NCBI RefSeq assembly: GCF_006716645.1
Contig: NZ_VFPL01000001.1
Coordinates: 1,302,001 to 1,366,000, forward strand
Direction of reading: 5' to 3'
Source: Arcticibacter tournemirensis
Lineage (GTDB): Bacteria; Bacteroidota; Bacteroidia; Sphingobacteriales; Sphingobacteriaceae
Length of the DNA: 64,000 bases
Below, one piece after another: positions 33,502-43,975 of this stretch (the first letter of the stretch is position 1; each line of letters begins with the position of its first letter). The position numbers and the translations under genes were made by a program. The notes below the pieces were generated by a model that searched no databases, was not told where the DNA came from, and saw only the letters and a list, made by a program, of their open reading frames with translations.

Positions 33502-34443
33502 TTAAAGCCATCCGATAATAAAGGTTATGATACTTTTGAGACTCACCAGTATTACAATTATTCCCACGGCAAGCATAATGGATTTAGCAGATATTTTATT
33601 TGCAACCCTTGCTGCGATGGGAGAAGCAATTGCGCTGCCTAGAATAAGCCCCCCAATGGCTTCCCAATGAAGGCCCTTCAACATTGTGATAAATGTTAAT
33701 GAGCTCATAAATGCCACGAAAAATCGTGATAGTTTCACCGATCCAAGTGAAAAGCGTGCATGGCGTCCGCCGGCAATAAGTGATGAAAGTACGATGGAGC
33801 CCCAGCCGCCACCTCCCACGGCATCAACGAAGCCGCCAAAAAGACCAAGTCCTCTTATGTTCGTGATCTTTTTTTGCCGTGTTTTTTTTCTTGCTGTGAG
33901 GTTCAGCGCTTTGCGGAGTATCACCGCTCCGAGGATCAGGGTATATACGGAAACAACCGGCTTTGTGTACATGCTGTAGTGCTCCAGCGACGACAGAAGA
34001 TAGGCGCCGGCCATAGCTCCTACAATTCCCGGAATTACGAGCATTTTAAAAAGCTTTATATTTACATTCCCCATCCGGTAGTGCATTACCCCGGCGATGC
34101 CGTTGCTAAGAATTTCGGAGAGGTGTACCGCTGTACTTGCCGAAGCAGGAGGTATTCCCATCGAGAGACTGAAAGTAGTAGAGGTGACCCCATACGACAT
34201 TCCGATAGCTCCGTCGATCATTGCGAAAATAAATCCTGCCACCAGAAAATAGTAGAACATGTGCGGAATTTCTTCGAAGCGTGCCTTAAAGGACGGAACG
34301 AAATTCCAGAGAAGGATGAATGCAATTGTAATAACTGATAAAGAAAAAAGCCAGAACAGCCACTTCTGACCGGCAGACTTTGGCGGTTCCTCTAAAGATA
34401 AAATCTCTCCGGTAACTTCTTCCTCCTTTGATGGTATTTCCAT
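33502..34443 (-). CDS. TauE/SafE family sulfite/anion permease
   Basis: 313 aa, about eight membrane helices after a charged 30-residue N-terminus. Family features: GAIGMSYGVTSTTFSLSMGIPPASASTAVHLSE in the first half and GGFVDAVGGGGWGSIVLSSLI in the second, the internal duplication typical of TauE/SafE. Likely exports sulfite, sulfonate or a related anion. Position next to metZ-osmC suggests a sulfur-metabolism theme (inference). Confidence 0.88.
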   Translation of the reverse strand: MEIPSKEEEVTGEILSLEEPPKSAGQKWLFWLFSLSVITIAFILLWNFVPSFKARFEEIPHMFYYFLVAGFIFAMIDGAIGMSYGVTSTTFSLSMGIPPASASTAVHLSEILSNGIAGVMHYRMGNVNIKLFKMLVIPGIVGAMAGAYLLSSLEHYSMYTKPVVSVYTLILGAVILRKALNLTARKKTRQKKITNIRGLGLFGGFVDAVGGGGWGSIVLSSLIAGGRHARFSLGSVKLSRFFVAFMSSLTFITMLKGLHWEAIGGLILGSAIASPIAARVANKISAKSIMLAVGIIVILVSLKSIITFIIGWL

Positions 34444-34484
34444 GTACGTTGGATAACAGAATCTTAAAGTATTTCTAAAGGGAG

Positions 34485-34492
34485 CAAATATA
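34485..34492 (-). promoter_or_regulatory. Permease gene -7 box TATATTTG
   Basis: Exact TAnnTTTG on the minus strand, 41 nt before the ATG at 34443. Confidence 0.5.
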
Positions 34493-34511
34493 CAAAGTGT
34501 TGGAGTGGAAA

Positions 34512-34698
34512 GTTGAAGGTTGAAAGTTGAAAGTTGCGATTGCAGGTTGAAAGTTGGGTTGAAGGTTGCGTGGGGAAAGAAAAGAAGTATAAGTACAAAG
34601 TAGTGGAAAGCATAAAGGCGAAAGCAGAAAGCTTAAAGTTGGTGAAAACGAAACAAACTGAGTGATGAATGCTTACGGTTGAAAGCTAATTGCCAATT
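34512..34698. repeat. Heptad repeats between the TauE/SafE permease gene and ribF
   Basis: 34512-34572 carries gttgaag, gttgaaa, gttgaaa, gttgcga and later GTTGaaa/GTTGcg units, with two phase slips. AAAGC-rich words follow. 34678-34698 is gttgaaa, gctaatt, gccaatt, running into the ribF stop codon. No gene is seen in 34444-34696. Confidence 0.7.
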
Positions 34699-35638
34699 AT
34701 CCGAAATAATCCATTACCGACTTCTTGTCTCTCGAAATCTGTGCCCGAAGCTCGTCGAGCCCGTTGAACTTCATGTCGCCGCGAACAAAGTGATGGAAAT
34801 GGAGCCTCAATGTTTTGCCGTAGATCTCTTCGTCGAAGTCGAAAATGTTCACCTCTATGTTGCGCAACATGCCGTTAATAGTAGGACGGTTGCCGATGTA
34901 GGCCATTCCCTTCCATTCGTTGCCGGTGGTGCCGAACTGTGCTACCTCAATGGTGGCAGCGTAAATTCCATCGGCAGGAATCAGTTTATACGCTTCTTCA
35001 ACAAGGAGATTTGCTGTCGGGTAGCCTATTTTGCGCCCTATCTGATCTCCTTTGATTACTTTTCCTGTGAGATGAAAAGGGTAGCCGAGGAAGTCGGCCG
35101 CCGTTTTAACGTCGCCATGGAGGAGGGCCTCCCGTACTTTTGTAGAACTTACCGCTACGTCGTGTATGTCTTGTTCTGCGATTTTCTCGATTTCATAATT
35201 GTACACCGATGAATAATGTTGCAGAAGAGCGAAATTTCCCGCGCGATCTTTGCCGAAACGGTGGTCGTATCCTATGATGATTTTCCTGATCCCTATTCTT
35301 TCTATCAGGATCTGTTCGATATAGCTCTCAGGAGAAAGATTAGAAAAGTCGCGTGTAAAGGGGGTAATGATCAGGTGATCAACACCCAGGCTTTCTATTA
35401 GTTCAGTTTTCTCCTGTATGGTGGTTATCAGTTTGAGGCTTTCGTCTTCAGGATGGAGAATCATCCTGGGATGAGGGAAAAACGTAAGAATAACGCTCTC
35501 TCCTTTCATATTTCTGGCGTCTTCGACCAGCCGGGAGATAATTTTACGATGCCCGATATGCACACCATCGAAAGTTCCGATAGTAGCGACTGCATTGTTT
35601 GATTTCTGAAATTCGTTGAGATGTTTGTATACTTTCAT
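34697..35638 (-). CDS. ribF: Bifunctional riboflavin kinase / FAD synthetase
   Basis: 313 aa. N-terminal FAD synthetase with TIGTFDGVHIGHRKI and FTRDFSNLSPESYIEQ, GYDHRFGKDRAG; C-terminal riboflavin kinase with GKVIKGDQIGRKIGYPTANL and NRPTINGM. Makes FMN and FAD. Last gene of the ftsX-DUF3098-uppP-truB-ribF cluster, 18 nt after truB, with its own internal promoter. Confidence 0.96.
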   Translation of the reverse strand: MKVYKHLNEFQKSNNAVATIGTFDGVHIGHRKIISRLVEDARNMKGESVILTFFPHPRMILHPEDESLKLITTIQEKTELIESLGVDHLIITPFTRDFSNLSPESYIEQILIERIGIRKIIIGYDHRFGKDRAGNFALLQHYSSVYNYEIEKIAEQDIHDVAVSSTKVREALLHGDVKTAADFLGYPFHLTGKVIKGDQIGRKIGYPTANLLVEEAYKLIPADGIYAATIEVAQFGTTGNEWKGMAYIGNRPTINGMLRNIEVNIFDFDEEIYGKTLRLHFHHFVRGDMKFNGLDELRAQISRDKKSVMDYFG

Positions 35639-35648
35639 TTTGCCGCTG

Positions 35649-35656
35649 CAAAATTA
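35649..35656 (-). promoter_or_regulatory. Internal ribF promoter -7 box TAATTTTG
   Basis: Exact TAnnTTTG directly after the truB stop codon and 10 nt before the ribF ATG. Predicts a very short leader. Confidence 0.5.
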
Positions 35657-36391
35657 CTAAAGCTGTGTTGATAACTCTTTTTCTTTCTTACTTCTGATAT
35701 GGCCTACGAGTTCCATGACTTCGTAAGCATCTTCGCTTTTGAAGTCGCCGCTGCGGGTGCGTCTGAGTCGCGATAGGTAGGCGCCATTGTTGAGCGCCTT
35801 GCCGAAATCATGAATGAGGGAACGAATGTAGGTACCCTTACTGCACACTACCCTGAAATCAATCTCGGGCAGTGCTATCCTGGTTATCTCAAAAGTATCT
35901 ATGGTAATACTGCGGGCCCGAAGTTCCACAGTTTCGCCCCGGCGAGCCTTATGATATAGTCGTTCGCCCTCAATTTTCACGGCTGAATGCGCCGGAGGGA
36001 ATTGTTCTATTGCTCCCCGGAAGTTTGTGCATGCCGCGTGGATGTCTTCTTCTGTAATTCCGGAAATATCGAATTTTGCGTCAACTTCCGTTTCGAGGTC
36101 GTATGAGGGAGTGGTTGCTCCGAGGATCATGGTGCCTGTATATTCCTTTTCCTGCGCCTGATACTCATCAATTTTTTTGGTGAGCTTTCCGGTACAGATT
36201 ATAAGGAGGCCGGTTGCCAGTGGGTCGAGTGTTCCGGCATGACCTACTTTTAGTTTTAAAGGCTTAAATGCATTTCTAATCTTACTGACGACATCAAAGC
36301 TTGTCCACCGGTAGGGCTTGTTCACGAGTAACAACTCGCCTTCGGCGAAGTTAAAGTCCGGAAATTCTCTTTTAATCTCTTCTTTATCCAT
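35657..36391 (-). CDS. truB: tRNA pseudouridine(55) synthase
   Basis: 244 aa from the ATG at 36391. Modifies U55 of the T-loop. Motifs: LLVNKPYRWTSFDVV, KVGHAGTLDPLATGLL with the catalytic Asp, YTGTMILGATTPSYD, and CSKGTYIRSLIHDFG. The start overlaps the uppP stop by one base (TAATG), giving translational coupling; a longer frame would lie inside uppP. Confidence 0.96.
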   Translation of the reverse strand: MDKEEIKREFPDFNFAEGELLLVNKPYRWTSFDVVSKIRNAFKPLKLKVGHAGTLDPLATGLLIICTGKLTKKIDEYQAQEKEYTGTMILGATTPSYDLETEVDAKFDISGITEEDIHAACTNFRGAIEQFPPAHSAVKIEGERLYHKARRGETVELRARSITIDTFEITRIALPEIDFRVVCSKGTYIRSLIHDFGKALNNGAYLSRLRRTRSGDFKSEDAYEVMELVGHIRSKKEKELSTQL

Positions 36392-37185
36392 TACACTATT
36401 TGCAGGCTCTTTCCTGCAAGCAACAAAATTAATATTATCCCTCCAACCACGATGCGGTACCACCCAAATATTCTGAAGCCATGTTTAGTAACATACCCGA
36501 TGAACGACTTGATAGCAATGATGGCAACTATAAATCCTACTATATTACCGACAAGGAGAAGCGTTAGTTCATTGTCTTTAAATTCATAACCGCTTTTGTA
36601 GAAATCGTAAAGTTTTTTCGCTGTCGCACCAAGCATGGTAGGTACAGCGAGAAAGAACGAAAACTCAGCTGCTGCCTTGCGTGAAAGCTTTTGAGACATA
36701 CCACCGATAATCGTTGCTCCCGAACGGGATACACCCGGAATCATAGCAAGGCACTGAAAAAGGCCAATCTTAAAAGCCGTAGGATAACTAATCTGCTCGG
36801 TTGAATCAATTTCCGGATTGTTGAACCATTTATCTGCGTAAAGCAATACAACTCCTCCAAGTACCAGCGATATAGCGACTGCGAGCGGGCTTTCCAGCAA
36901 TTGATCGATAGTGTCGCTAAGCAATGCGCCAAATATGATTGCAGGAATGAAGGCCACCAGAAGCTTGAAATAGAAATCGAAGCTCTGGAAAAAACGTTTG
37001 AAATAAAGAACAACTACGGATAGAATAGTGCCTAACTGGATGACTACGGTAAACAGTTTTACAAATTCGTTCGACTGGATTCCCATCAGGGAAGAGCCGA
37101 TAATCATATGGCCGGTAGACGAAACGGGCAAAAACTCGGTCAGGCCTTCAATGATGGCCAGGATAATTGCTTCAAGAATAGTCAT
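36391..37185 (-). CDS. uppP: Undecaprenyl-diphosphatase
   Basis: 264 aa membrane protein that recycles undecaprenyl pyrophosphate for peptidoglycan and glycan synthesis. Motifs [16 protein letters not shown] at 14-29 and [14 protein letters not shown], both catalytic segments of the BacA family; about eight helices. It lies 6 nt after the DUF3098 gene and overlaps truB. It supplies the same lipid carrier that WcaJ uses. Confidence 0.96.
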   Translation of the reverse strand: MTILEAIILAIIEGLTEFLPVSSTGHMIIGSSLMGIQSNEFVKLFTVVIQLGTILSVVVLYFKRFFQSFDFYFKLLVAFIPAIIFGALLSDTIDQLLESPLAVAISLVLGGVVLLYADKWFNNPEIDSTEQISYPTAFKIGLFQCLAMIPGVSRSGATIIGGMSQKLSRKAAAEFSFFLAVPTMLGATAKKLYDFYKSGYEFKDNELTLLLVGNIVGFIVAIIAIKSFIGYVTKHGFRIFGWYRIVVGGIILILLLAGKSLQIV

Positions 37186-37191
37186 TTAATG

Positions 37192-37422
37192 TTATTTACG
37201 CTTCTTTAAAATTGCGAAAAATCCGATAGTGAAGCCAATGAGCACTACAATAGGGGCAAGCACTGTTTTGCGGAAATCGTAGATGTCGGTATCTCCGGCC
37301 ATTAGTGCAAATCCAATAACGACTACGGCAATGCTGATGAGCATGAGCCTGTAATTGCTTTTATCAAAAATAAAATGAACCTGCCTGTTTTCTGTATTTT
37401 CAGAAATTGTTTTTTTTGCCAT
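37192..37422 (-). CDS. DUF3098 small membrane protein
   Basis: 76 aa with two membrane helices (about 27-46 and 55-73) and a short charged N-terminus with FIFDKSNYRLML. Conserved neighbour of ftsX in Bacteroidota; role unknown. The ATG overlaps the ftsX stop by one base (TAATG). Confidence 0.85.
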   Translation of the reverse strand: MAKKTISENTENRQVHFIFDKSNYRLMLISIAVVVIGFALMAGDTDIYDFRKTVLAPIVVLIGFTIGFFAILKKRK

Positions 37423-38300
37423 TATCTGTAGAGGTTATAAATTTTTAACCGTAAATATTTACTGACCGCAAAGTAAGTACTTAAAACTGAGATTAATATC
37501 CCGATGCCAATAACAGCGATGAACACAAACCCAAACTCAATCCAATTACGTAGTATAATGAGCTCGGGTATTTGTTGCTGTGCGAGATACAGGGTTAACA
37601 ACAGTAGAATGATGGCTATAAGGCCGCCAAGGAAACCGTGTAACAGACCATATCCCAGGAATGGTTTCTGAATAAAACTCTTGGTGGCACCCACAAGCTG
37701 CATACTTTTTATCAGGAAGCGCTGCGAATAAATGGCAAGACGGATGGTATTGTTAATAAGAGCTACTGCGATCACGAGAAGTACCATCGCAAACGCCAGG
37801 ATAACCAGTCCGATGACCTTTATATTCTGATTCACCATATCGATGAGTGACTTCTGATAAATAACTTCTTTTACAAGGGGATTCTTAGTAAGCTGGCGAC
37901 TCAGCGTCTCGATGCTGGCATTATTCGCGTAATCGGCCTTTAAGTAGATGTCTATAGATGAAAGAAGCGGATTATATCCCAGGAACTGAACAAAATCCTC
38001 ACCCAGGTCTTTTTGAAGATTGCGGGCGGCCAGTTCTTTACTCACGTATTGTGTCTTTAGTACAAAAGGATGGGTATCGAGTTGCTTTTGAAGCGCGAGC
38101 ACGTCCACTTCTTTCGCGCCATCGCTTACTATAATATTCAATACGATATTTTCTTTAACGTAGTTCGAAAGATTACGTGCATGAACCAGTATCAGCCCGA
38201 GTAACCCAATCATGAGCAGCACCAGCGCTATGCTGATTACTGTCGATATATACACCTGTTTGGTCTTTTTAGAAGAAGCACTGCTTTCAAATTCTTCCAT
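37422..38300 (-). CDS. ftsX: Cell division permease-like protein FtsX
   Basis: 292 aa from MEEFESS at 38300; the longer frame runs into heptad repeat. Four membrane helices with an extracytoplasmic domain (about 50-160) after the first, and the C-terminal FtsX permease domain (LVGATKSFIQKPFLGYGLLHGFLGG). Couples FtsE ATPase to peptidoglycan hydrolase activation at the septum. ftsE is not adjacent. Heads the operon with DUF3098-uppP-truB-ribF. Confidence 0.92.
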   Translation of the reverse strand: MEEFESSASSKKTKQVYISTVISIALVLLMIGLLGLILVHARNLSNYVKENIVLNIIVSDGAKEVDVLALQKQLDTHPFVLKTQYVSKELAARNLQKDLGEDFVQFLGYNPLLSSIDIYLKADYANNASIETLSRQLTKNPLVKEVIYQKSLIDMVNQNIKVIGLVILAFAMVLLVIAVALINNTIRLAIYSQRFLIKSMQLVGATKSFIQKPFLGYGLLHGFLGGLIAIILLLLTLYLAQQQIPELIILRNWIEFGFVFIAVIGIGILISVLSTYFAVSKYLRLKIYNLYR

Positions 38301-38335
38301 AGTCAATTTTAAGATACGCGAAAATAGTGATTTGA

Positions 38336-38384
38336 GTTGAAAGTTGAACTTTAAAAGTTGAAAGTTAAAAGCTAAACGTTGAAA
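38336..38384. repeat. Heptad tandem repeat, 7 units (GTTGAAA type)
   Basis: gttgaaa, gttgaac, tttaaaa, gttgaaa, gttaaaa, gctaaac, gttgaaa in exact phase between the divergent ftsX and leuS; a further GTTGAAA lies near 38410. GTT- and GCTAA-type words occur together. Confidence 0.8.
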
Positions 38385-38479
38385 GAAGCGGGACAAGTTT
38401 AGAGTCTAAAGTTGAAAGTGAAGTGTGTTTTACATGCAACTCATCGCTGTTAATCTGCTTCAAATTCAGCTCAAATTGC

Positions 38480-38487
38480 TATTTTCG
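38480..38487 (+). promoter_or_regulatory. leuS -7 box TATTTTCG, 4 nt before start
   Basis: Seven of eight matches to TAnnTTTG. Only CAGC separates it from the ATG at 38492. Confidence 0.5.
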
Positions 38488-38491
38488 CAGC

Positions 38492-41296
38492 ATGGATTAC
38501 CAGTTTAGAGAAATAGAGAGAAAATGGCAACAGTTTTGGTCAGAAAATCAGACTTATAAGGTTGATAATAACTCCGAAAAGCCTAAATATTATGTGTTAG
38601 ACATGTTCCCTTATCCTTCGGGAGCGGGCTTGCACGTAGGACATCCTCTAGGATATATTGCCTCAGATATTTTTGCCCGTTATAAACGCCTTAAAGGGTT
38701 TAACGTTTTACATCCGATGGGTTATGACTCATTTGGGCTTCCTGCCGAGCAATATGCCATCCAGACCGGGCAGCATCCTGCGGTAACAACAGAACAGAAT
38801 ATTGCTACTTACCGGAGGCAGCTTGATCAGATTGGGTTTTCTTTCGATTGGAGCCGTGAAGTTCGGACGAGTGATCCTTCTTATTATAAATGGACACAAT
38901 GGATCTTTATGCAGTTGTTTAATTCATGGTACAACCTTGAATCAGACAGAGCAGAGTCGATAAAAGAGCTGGAAATTCATTTTTCGGCATCTGGAAGCGC
39001 AGGCGTAAAGGCTGTTTGTGATGAAGATGTTAAAAGCTTTACTGCTGACGAATGGAAGCAAATGACTGAACGCGAGCAGCAGGAAGAGCTTTTGAAATAT
39101 CGCCTAACCTATTTAAGAGAGAGTACCGTGAACTGGTGTCCTGCACTTGGAACGGTGCTTGCCAACGATGAGGTAAAGGATGGAGTCTCAGAAAGGGGAG
39201 GATATCCTGTAGAACAGAAGAAAATGATGCAGTGGAGTATGCGCATCACAGCGTATGCCGACCGGCTTCTTCAGGGCCTGGATACCATAGACTGGCCTGA
39301 GCCCCTGAAAGAGATGCAGCGAAACTGGATCGGCAAAAGTACAGGGGCCAGTGTGAAGTTTAAAGTTGAAAGTTCAGAGCCAACTCACAACTCCATAGAA
39401 GTGTTCACAACACGTGTAGATACGATCTTTGGTGTCACTTTTCTGGTTATTGCCCCCGAGCATGAGCTGGTACCTTTATTGACCACTCCGGAACAAAAGG
39501 AAGAAATAGAAACATATATAGCCCAGGCCAGGAAGAAATCTGAGCTTGACCGCATGGCCGATACGAAGACTGTATCGGGAGCCTTTACGGGAAGCTATGT
39601 GCTGAATCCTCTTAACGGTGAGAAGGTACCTGTTTGGATAGCCGACTATGTACTGGCAGGCTATGGTACAGGTGCCGTAATGGCTGTACCTTCGGGTGAC
39701 CAACGCGACTGGCTCTTTGCAAAGCACTTTAATCTTCCTGTTATTCAGATCCTCGATAAGCAGAAAGATGTTGAGCATGAAGCTGATCCTACAAAAGAAG
39801 GCCGTTACATAAATTCTGACTTTATTAATGGACTGACCTACCAGGAAGCGATCCCCGTTTTAATTAATAAACTGGAAGAGATCGGCGCAGGCAGGGCAAA
39901 AATACAGTACCGGATGCGCGACGCCATTTTTGGTCGCCAGCGTTACTGGGGAGAGCCTGTCCCCGTTTATTTTAAGGAAAATGTTCCTTACCTGATAGAA
40001 GAAAGTGAGCTGCCTTTGGTTTTACCTGAGGTAGATAAATATCTGCCTACGGAAGCTGGTGATCCTCCATTAGGACGGGCAAAAGAGTGGAAGTACAGAG
40101 GAGAGGCTCCTTATGAACTTAGTACGATGCCTGGCTGGGCAGGTTCAAGCTGGTACTGGTATCGTTATATGGCATCGCCGGAAGAAAGACAGGGAGATAC
40201 GTTTGCTCCGCAGAAAGCAATCCAATACTGGAAAGATGTCGATCTGTATATCGGCGGTTCTGAACATGCCACCGGTCACCTTTTATACAGCCGTTTCTGG
40301 AACAAATTTCTGAAAGACCTGGCTCTTGTAGAAGAGGAAGAACCGTTTAAGAAGCTGATCAATCAGGGTATGATCCAGGGGAGGTCGAACTTCGTTTACC
40401 GTGTTATTAATGACGACGGAGTGGGAACTCATGTTTTCGTGTCGTACGGATTGAAAGACCAGTATAAAACTTCTCATATTCATGTTGACGTTAATATAGT
40501 CGAGAATGAAGTGCTCGATCTGGATAAATTCAGGAGCTTCAGGCCTGAATTTGAGAATGCTGAGTTTATACTTGAGAATGGCAAGTATATATGCGGTGTA
40601 GAGGTGGAGAAAATGTCGAAATCGAAATATAATGTTGTAAATCCAGACGACATTATAGAACGTTACGGCGCAGATACCCTTCGTTTATACGAAATGTTCC
40701 TTGGTCCGCTTGAGCAAAGCAAGCCATGGAATACAAACGGTATAGAGGGCGTATTTAAGTTCCTCCGCAAATTCTGGAAGCTCTTCCATAATGATCAGTT
40801 TGAGTTTTTCGTATCTGACGAGCAACCGTCACGCGCAGAATTGAAGTCGCTGCATAAGATCATCAGGAAGGTAGAGGAAGATATAGAGCGCTTCTCATTT
40901 AACACCTCTGTATCCAGTTTTATGATCTGCGTAAATGAGCTGACAGATTTAAAATGTAACAAACGCCAGATCCTGCAAGATTTGGTTATCGTTCTGGCGC
41001 CCTATGCTCCTCATATTACCGAAGAGCTGTGGACGCTTCTGGGTAACCAGCCGGGAACTTTCTCTGATGCTGCTTTTCCGAAGTTTAATCCTGACTTCCT
41101 GGTAGAAGATGAGTTTGCTTATCCTATTTCGGTAAATGGAAAAATGAAGATGAACCTCAATATCTCTCTGGCCCTTGAAGTTCCGGAAATAGAAAAGGTG
41201 GTTCTCGAAAATGCTGCAGTTCAAAAGTTCCTTGACGGAAAACCTCCTAAAAAGGTGATTGTAGTTAAAGGCAGAATTGTAAATATTGTGATTTGA
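38492..41296 (+). CDS. leuS: Leucyl-tRNA synthetase
   Basis: 934 aa class I synthetase. Start [16 protein letters not shown] at 38492; the upstream in-frame stretch overlaps the -7 box. HIGH-type [31 protein letters not shown], editing domain with TTRVDTIFG, and KMSKS in [15 protein letters not shown] large insertion before KMSKS (about 625-700, [17 protein letters not shown]) fits the Bacteroidota form. At residues ~288-301 the coding DNA looks like a heptad repeat pair. Confidence 0.97.
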   Translation: MDYQFREIERKWQQFWSENQTYKVDNNSEKPKYYVLDMFPYPSGAGLHVGHPLGYIASDIFARYKRLKGFNVLHPMGYDSFGLPAEQYAIQTGQHPAVTTEQNIATYRRQLDQIGFSFDWSREVRTSDPSYYKWTQWIFMQLFNSWYNLESDRAESIKELEIHFSASGSAGVKAVCDEDVKSFTADEWKQMTEREQQEELLKYRLTYLRESTVNWCPALGTVLANDEVKDGVSERGGYPVEQKKMMQWSMRITAYADRLLQGLDTIDWPEPLKEMQRNWIGKSTGASVKFKVESSEPTHNSIEVFTTRVDTIFGVTFLVIAPEHELVPLLTTPEQKEEIETYIAQARKKSELDRMADTKTVSGAFTGSYVLNPLNGEKVPVWIADYVLAGYGTGAVMAVPSGDQRDWLFAKHFNLPVIQILDKQKDVEHEADPTKEGRYINSDFINGLTYQEAIPVLINKLEEIGAGRAKIQYRMRDAIFGRQRYWGEPVPVYFKENVPYLIEESELPLVLPEVDKYLPTEAGDPPLGRAKEWKYRGEAPYELSTMPGWAGSSWYWYRYMASPEERQGDTFAPQKAIQYWKDVDLYIGGSEHATGHLLYSRFWNKFLKDLALVEEEEPFKKLINQGMIQGRSNFVYRVINDDGVGTHVFVSYGLKDQYKTSHIHVDVNIVENEVLDLDKFRSFRPEFENAEFILENGKYICGVEVEKMSKSKYNVVNPDDIIERYGADTLRLYEMFLGPLEQSKPWNTNGIEGVFKFLRKFWKLFHNDQFEFFVSDEQPSRAELKSLHKIIRKVEEDIERFSFNTSVSSFMICVNELTDLKCNKRQILQDLVIVLAPYAPHITEELWTLLGNQPGTFSDAAFPKFNPDFLVEDEFAYPISVNGKMKMNLNISLALEVPEIEKVVLENAAVQKFLDGKPPKKVIVVKGRIVNIVI
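39353..39394. repeat. Heptad-like repeat inside leuS coding sequence
   Basis: gtgaagt, ttaaagt, tgaaagt, tcagagc, caactca, caactcc: six 7-mers with a GTTGAAAGTT-like left half and a CAACTCaCAACTC right half. Encodes a loop ([11 protein letters not shown]) between two editing-domain strands. Confidence 0.5.
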
Positions 41297-41458
41297 TATA
41301 AACTAACGGTTTAAAATTAGCAGCGTGGTTTGATCTGGACTGCCTCTTTCAATTAGAATTGGTAGCCAGGCTGGAGTGCTATGATTTTGCTGTTTACATT
41401 TTACCTGTAACAAATATTCGCCCTTTACAACTAAATAAGGGAACACACATTTAAAAAA

Positions 41459-43942
41459 ATGAAATATCTATTAATTGCTGCCTTGTTATGCAGTACAGTC
41501 GCTTTCGCTCAGATGCCTCAGGGTGGATCTCCTTCACTAACAGGTAAGATTTCAGGACTTATTATTGATTCGCTTACCAAAAAGCCAGTAGAATATGCGA
41601 CGGTAGCCTTATCCAGGGCAGGTGCAGCAAAAAGTACAAATGGTGCCCTTACCGACAATAAGGGTACGTTTAAAATAGAAAATGTTGCTCCGGGAAAATA
41701 TAAGGTTACGGTGTCTTTCATGGGGTATCAGACTAAAGTTATCGAGGTTTCAACTTCAGCCCATAAGCCTGACGCAAATGCCGGACGCATTATTCTCTCC
41801 CCTTCGGCCAATATCCTCCAGGAAGTTGCTGTTACCGGCGAAGTTCCGGTTGTAGAAAACAGGGTTGATAAGGTGGTTTATAATGCAGAGAAGGATGCAA
41901 CAGTAAGCGGTGGTAATGCCGGAGATGTATTGCGAAAAGTACCCATGGTGTCTGTAGACCAGGATGGAAATGTTTCACTGAGAGGAAGTCAGAACGTACG
42001 TATCCTGGTTAACGGAAAGCCTACAGGAGCTGTGGCTGCAAGCACTGCCGATGCCATGAGAATGCTTCCTGCCGACCAGATTAAAAACGTAGAAGTGATC
42101 ACCAGTCCCTCGGCCAAATACGATGCTGAAGGAACCGGAGGCATCATCAATATCATTACAAAAAAGAAGGAGATGAGCGGTGTGAGCGGATCTGTAAGTG
42201 GAGGACTTGGTACGCGTCAGAATAATGGTAACGCAAATCTCAATATCAACAAGAACCGCCTGAGCATTACAGCGAACTTTGGCGGCAACAGCACCTGGCC
42301 TCAAACTACTGAAACGTTTAACAGCAGTCTCACGCCAGCTGATAATATATTGAGAGTTCAAACAGGCACAAGTCGTACAAGCAGGTACGGATTCAGGAGT
42401 TCGGGTAACGTAAGTTATGACTTTAATGACTATAACAGTATATCGTCGGGGATTACGGTAGGACAGGGCCGTTTTAAGACCGAGGGTGAATCTTTGAGCA
42501 ACCGCTTTACAAACGATAACCTTAGCGAAGCGTATTCTTTTGACAATCTAAACAAGACAAAATTTGGGGGCTTCGACTGGAACGCTGATTATGTTCACAA
42601 ATTTAAGACTCAGGGCCATGAGATCAGCCTTGCGGGGCAATGGAGTCACAATAATAATAACACCGATTTCTCATCGCTTTATTCGCTGGAATCGCTTAAA
42701 GATAAAACCGGTGAGAATGATGCAACGAATGACGAGTATACCGTACAGTTCGATTATACGCTTCCGGTAAGTAAGGCAGTCAAACTGGAGACCGGTGCCA
42801 AAACCATATTGAGAGACATAAACAGCACTTCGGACTTTTATACATCTGTTAATAACAGCCCTTTTGCATTTGATAATGATCTTTCAAATGTATACACCTA
42901 TAATCAGGATGTTTATTCAGGGTACGCGGTACTTAGTTTTCAGCTGCCAAAAGGCTATGGTTTGCAGGTCGGAGGGCGTTTAGAAAACACGCAGATAGAA
43001 GGAACTTCGGCAAATCCCAAGCTTGGAATTGAACCTATTTCTAACAGCTACACCAATTTTATTCCCAGCTTTGCTATTTCCAAAACGCTAAAGAATTTTC
43101 AATCGCTTCGCCTGAGTTACAGCAAACGTATTCAAAGGCCAAGCCTTCAATATCTGAACCCTTTCAGAGACGTGAGCAACGATCAGTTTCAACGTCAGGG
43201 GAACCCTGACTTATCTCCTGAAGTCACTCAAAGTGTTGAGCTTAACTACTCGGCGATGCTGAGTAAAACTTCGATGATCAATACTTCTGTGTATTTCAGG
43301 CATACTACAGACATCATCGAGAGTTTCGTGAAGTCCGACACGTACGAAGGCAGGCCGGTATCACTCACCACATTTAATAATACCGGAAATAATAATTCGG
43401 TTGGCGCCAGCTTTTACGGATCCGTCACTCCGGTTAAGAATGTTACTTTCAGAGGAAATGTTGACGTTTTTTCATATAAACCGAACGCTTCCGGGCAGTT
43501 TGAAAACTTTGCCGGAAGCAGAAAAACATATGCCCAGTATAAAGCATTCATCAGCGGTTCCTACACTCTTCCTCAGAACTTCGTGATGGAGACCTTTATG
43601 ATCTTTAATTCACCCCGAAGAACATTTCAGGGGAAAAATCCCTCATTTAATATGTGGCAGCTGTCTTTCAATAAGCAATTCCTGAATAAGAAGGCGAAGA
43701 TAGGCCTGAATGTAGTTGATCCTTTTAATGAGAGCAAGCATTTTAAATCGGATATTAACACAGCTGGTCTGGTTCAGGTACAGGATTTTTCTATTCCTTT
43801 CCGCTCCTTCGGCCTTAATTTTAGCTATTCGTTCGGAAAAGTGAACTATAATCCTCAGCCAAAGAAAAAGCGCGGTGTAAATAATGACGACCTGAAGCAG
43901 GACGGTGGTCAGAATGGACAGGGCGTGGGAGGTGGAAATTAG
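41459..43942 (+). CDS. TonB-linked outer-membrane beta-barrel family protein
   Basis: 827 aa. Signal peptide MKYLLIAALLCSTVAFAQ, a CarboxypepD-regulatory-like domain (about 28-110), a plug-like domain (about 120-225, VLRKVPMVSVDQDGNVSLRG and ILVNGKPTG), then a long barrel of the OMP_b-brl_3 type ending FGLNFSYSFGKVNY. A polar Gly/Asn-rich tail (about 30 residues, KKKRGVNNDD...) follows the last strand, which is unusual because barrels normally end in an aromatic residue. No SusD partner nearby; substrate unknown. Confidence 0.88.
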   Translation: MKYLLIAALLCSTVAFAQMPQGGSPSLTGKISGLIIDSLTKKPVEYATVALSRAGAAKSTNGALTDNKGTFKIENVAPGKYKVTVSFMGYQTKVIEVSTSAHKPDANAGRIILSPSANILQEVAVTGEVPVVENRVDKVVYNAEKDATVSGGNAGDVLRKVPMVSVDQDGNVSLRGSQNVRILVNGKPTGAVAASTADAMRMLPADQIKNVEVITSPSAKYDAEGTGGIINIITKKKEMSGVSGSVSGGLGTRQNNGNANLNINKNRLSITANFGGNSTWPQTTETFNSSLTPADNILRVQTGTSRTSRYGFRSSGNVSYDFNDYNSISSGITVGQGRFKTEGESLSNRFTNDNLSEAYSFDNLNKTKFGGFDWNADYVHKFKTQGHEISLAGQWSHNNNNTDFSSLYSLESLKDKTGENDATNDEYTVQFDYTLPVSKAVKLETGAKTILRDINSTSDFYTSVNNSPFAFDNDLSNVYTYNQDVYSGYAVLSFQLPKGYGLQVGGRLENTQIEGTSANPKLGIEPISNSYTNFIPSFAISKTLKNFQSLRLSYSKRIQRPSLQYLNPFRDVSNDQFQRQGNPDLSPEVTQSVELNYSAMLSKTSMINTSVYFRHTTDIIESFVKSDTYEGRPVSLTTFNNTGNNNSVGASFYGSVTPVKNVTFRGNVDVFSYKPNASGQFENFAGSRKTYAQYKAFISGSYTLPQNFVMETFMIFNSPRRTFQGKNPSFNMWQLSFNKQFLNKKAKIGLNVVDPFNESKHFKSDINTAGLVQVQDFSIPFRSFGLNFSYSFGKVNYNPQPKKKRGVNNDDLKQDGGQNGQGVGGGN

Positions 43943-43953
43943 GTTAAGCTTTA

Positions 43954-43961
43954 TACCTTTG
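43954..43961 (+). promoter_or_regulatory. -7 box TACCTTTG before the BtuF-like gene
   Basis: Exact TAnnTTTG, 14 nt before the ATG at 43976, and only 11 nt after the preceding stop. Confidence 0.5.
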
Positions 43962-43975
43962 CACAAAAAAGATTA

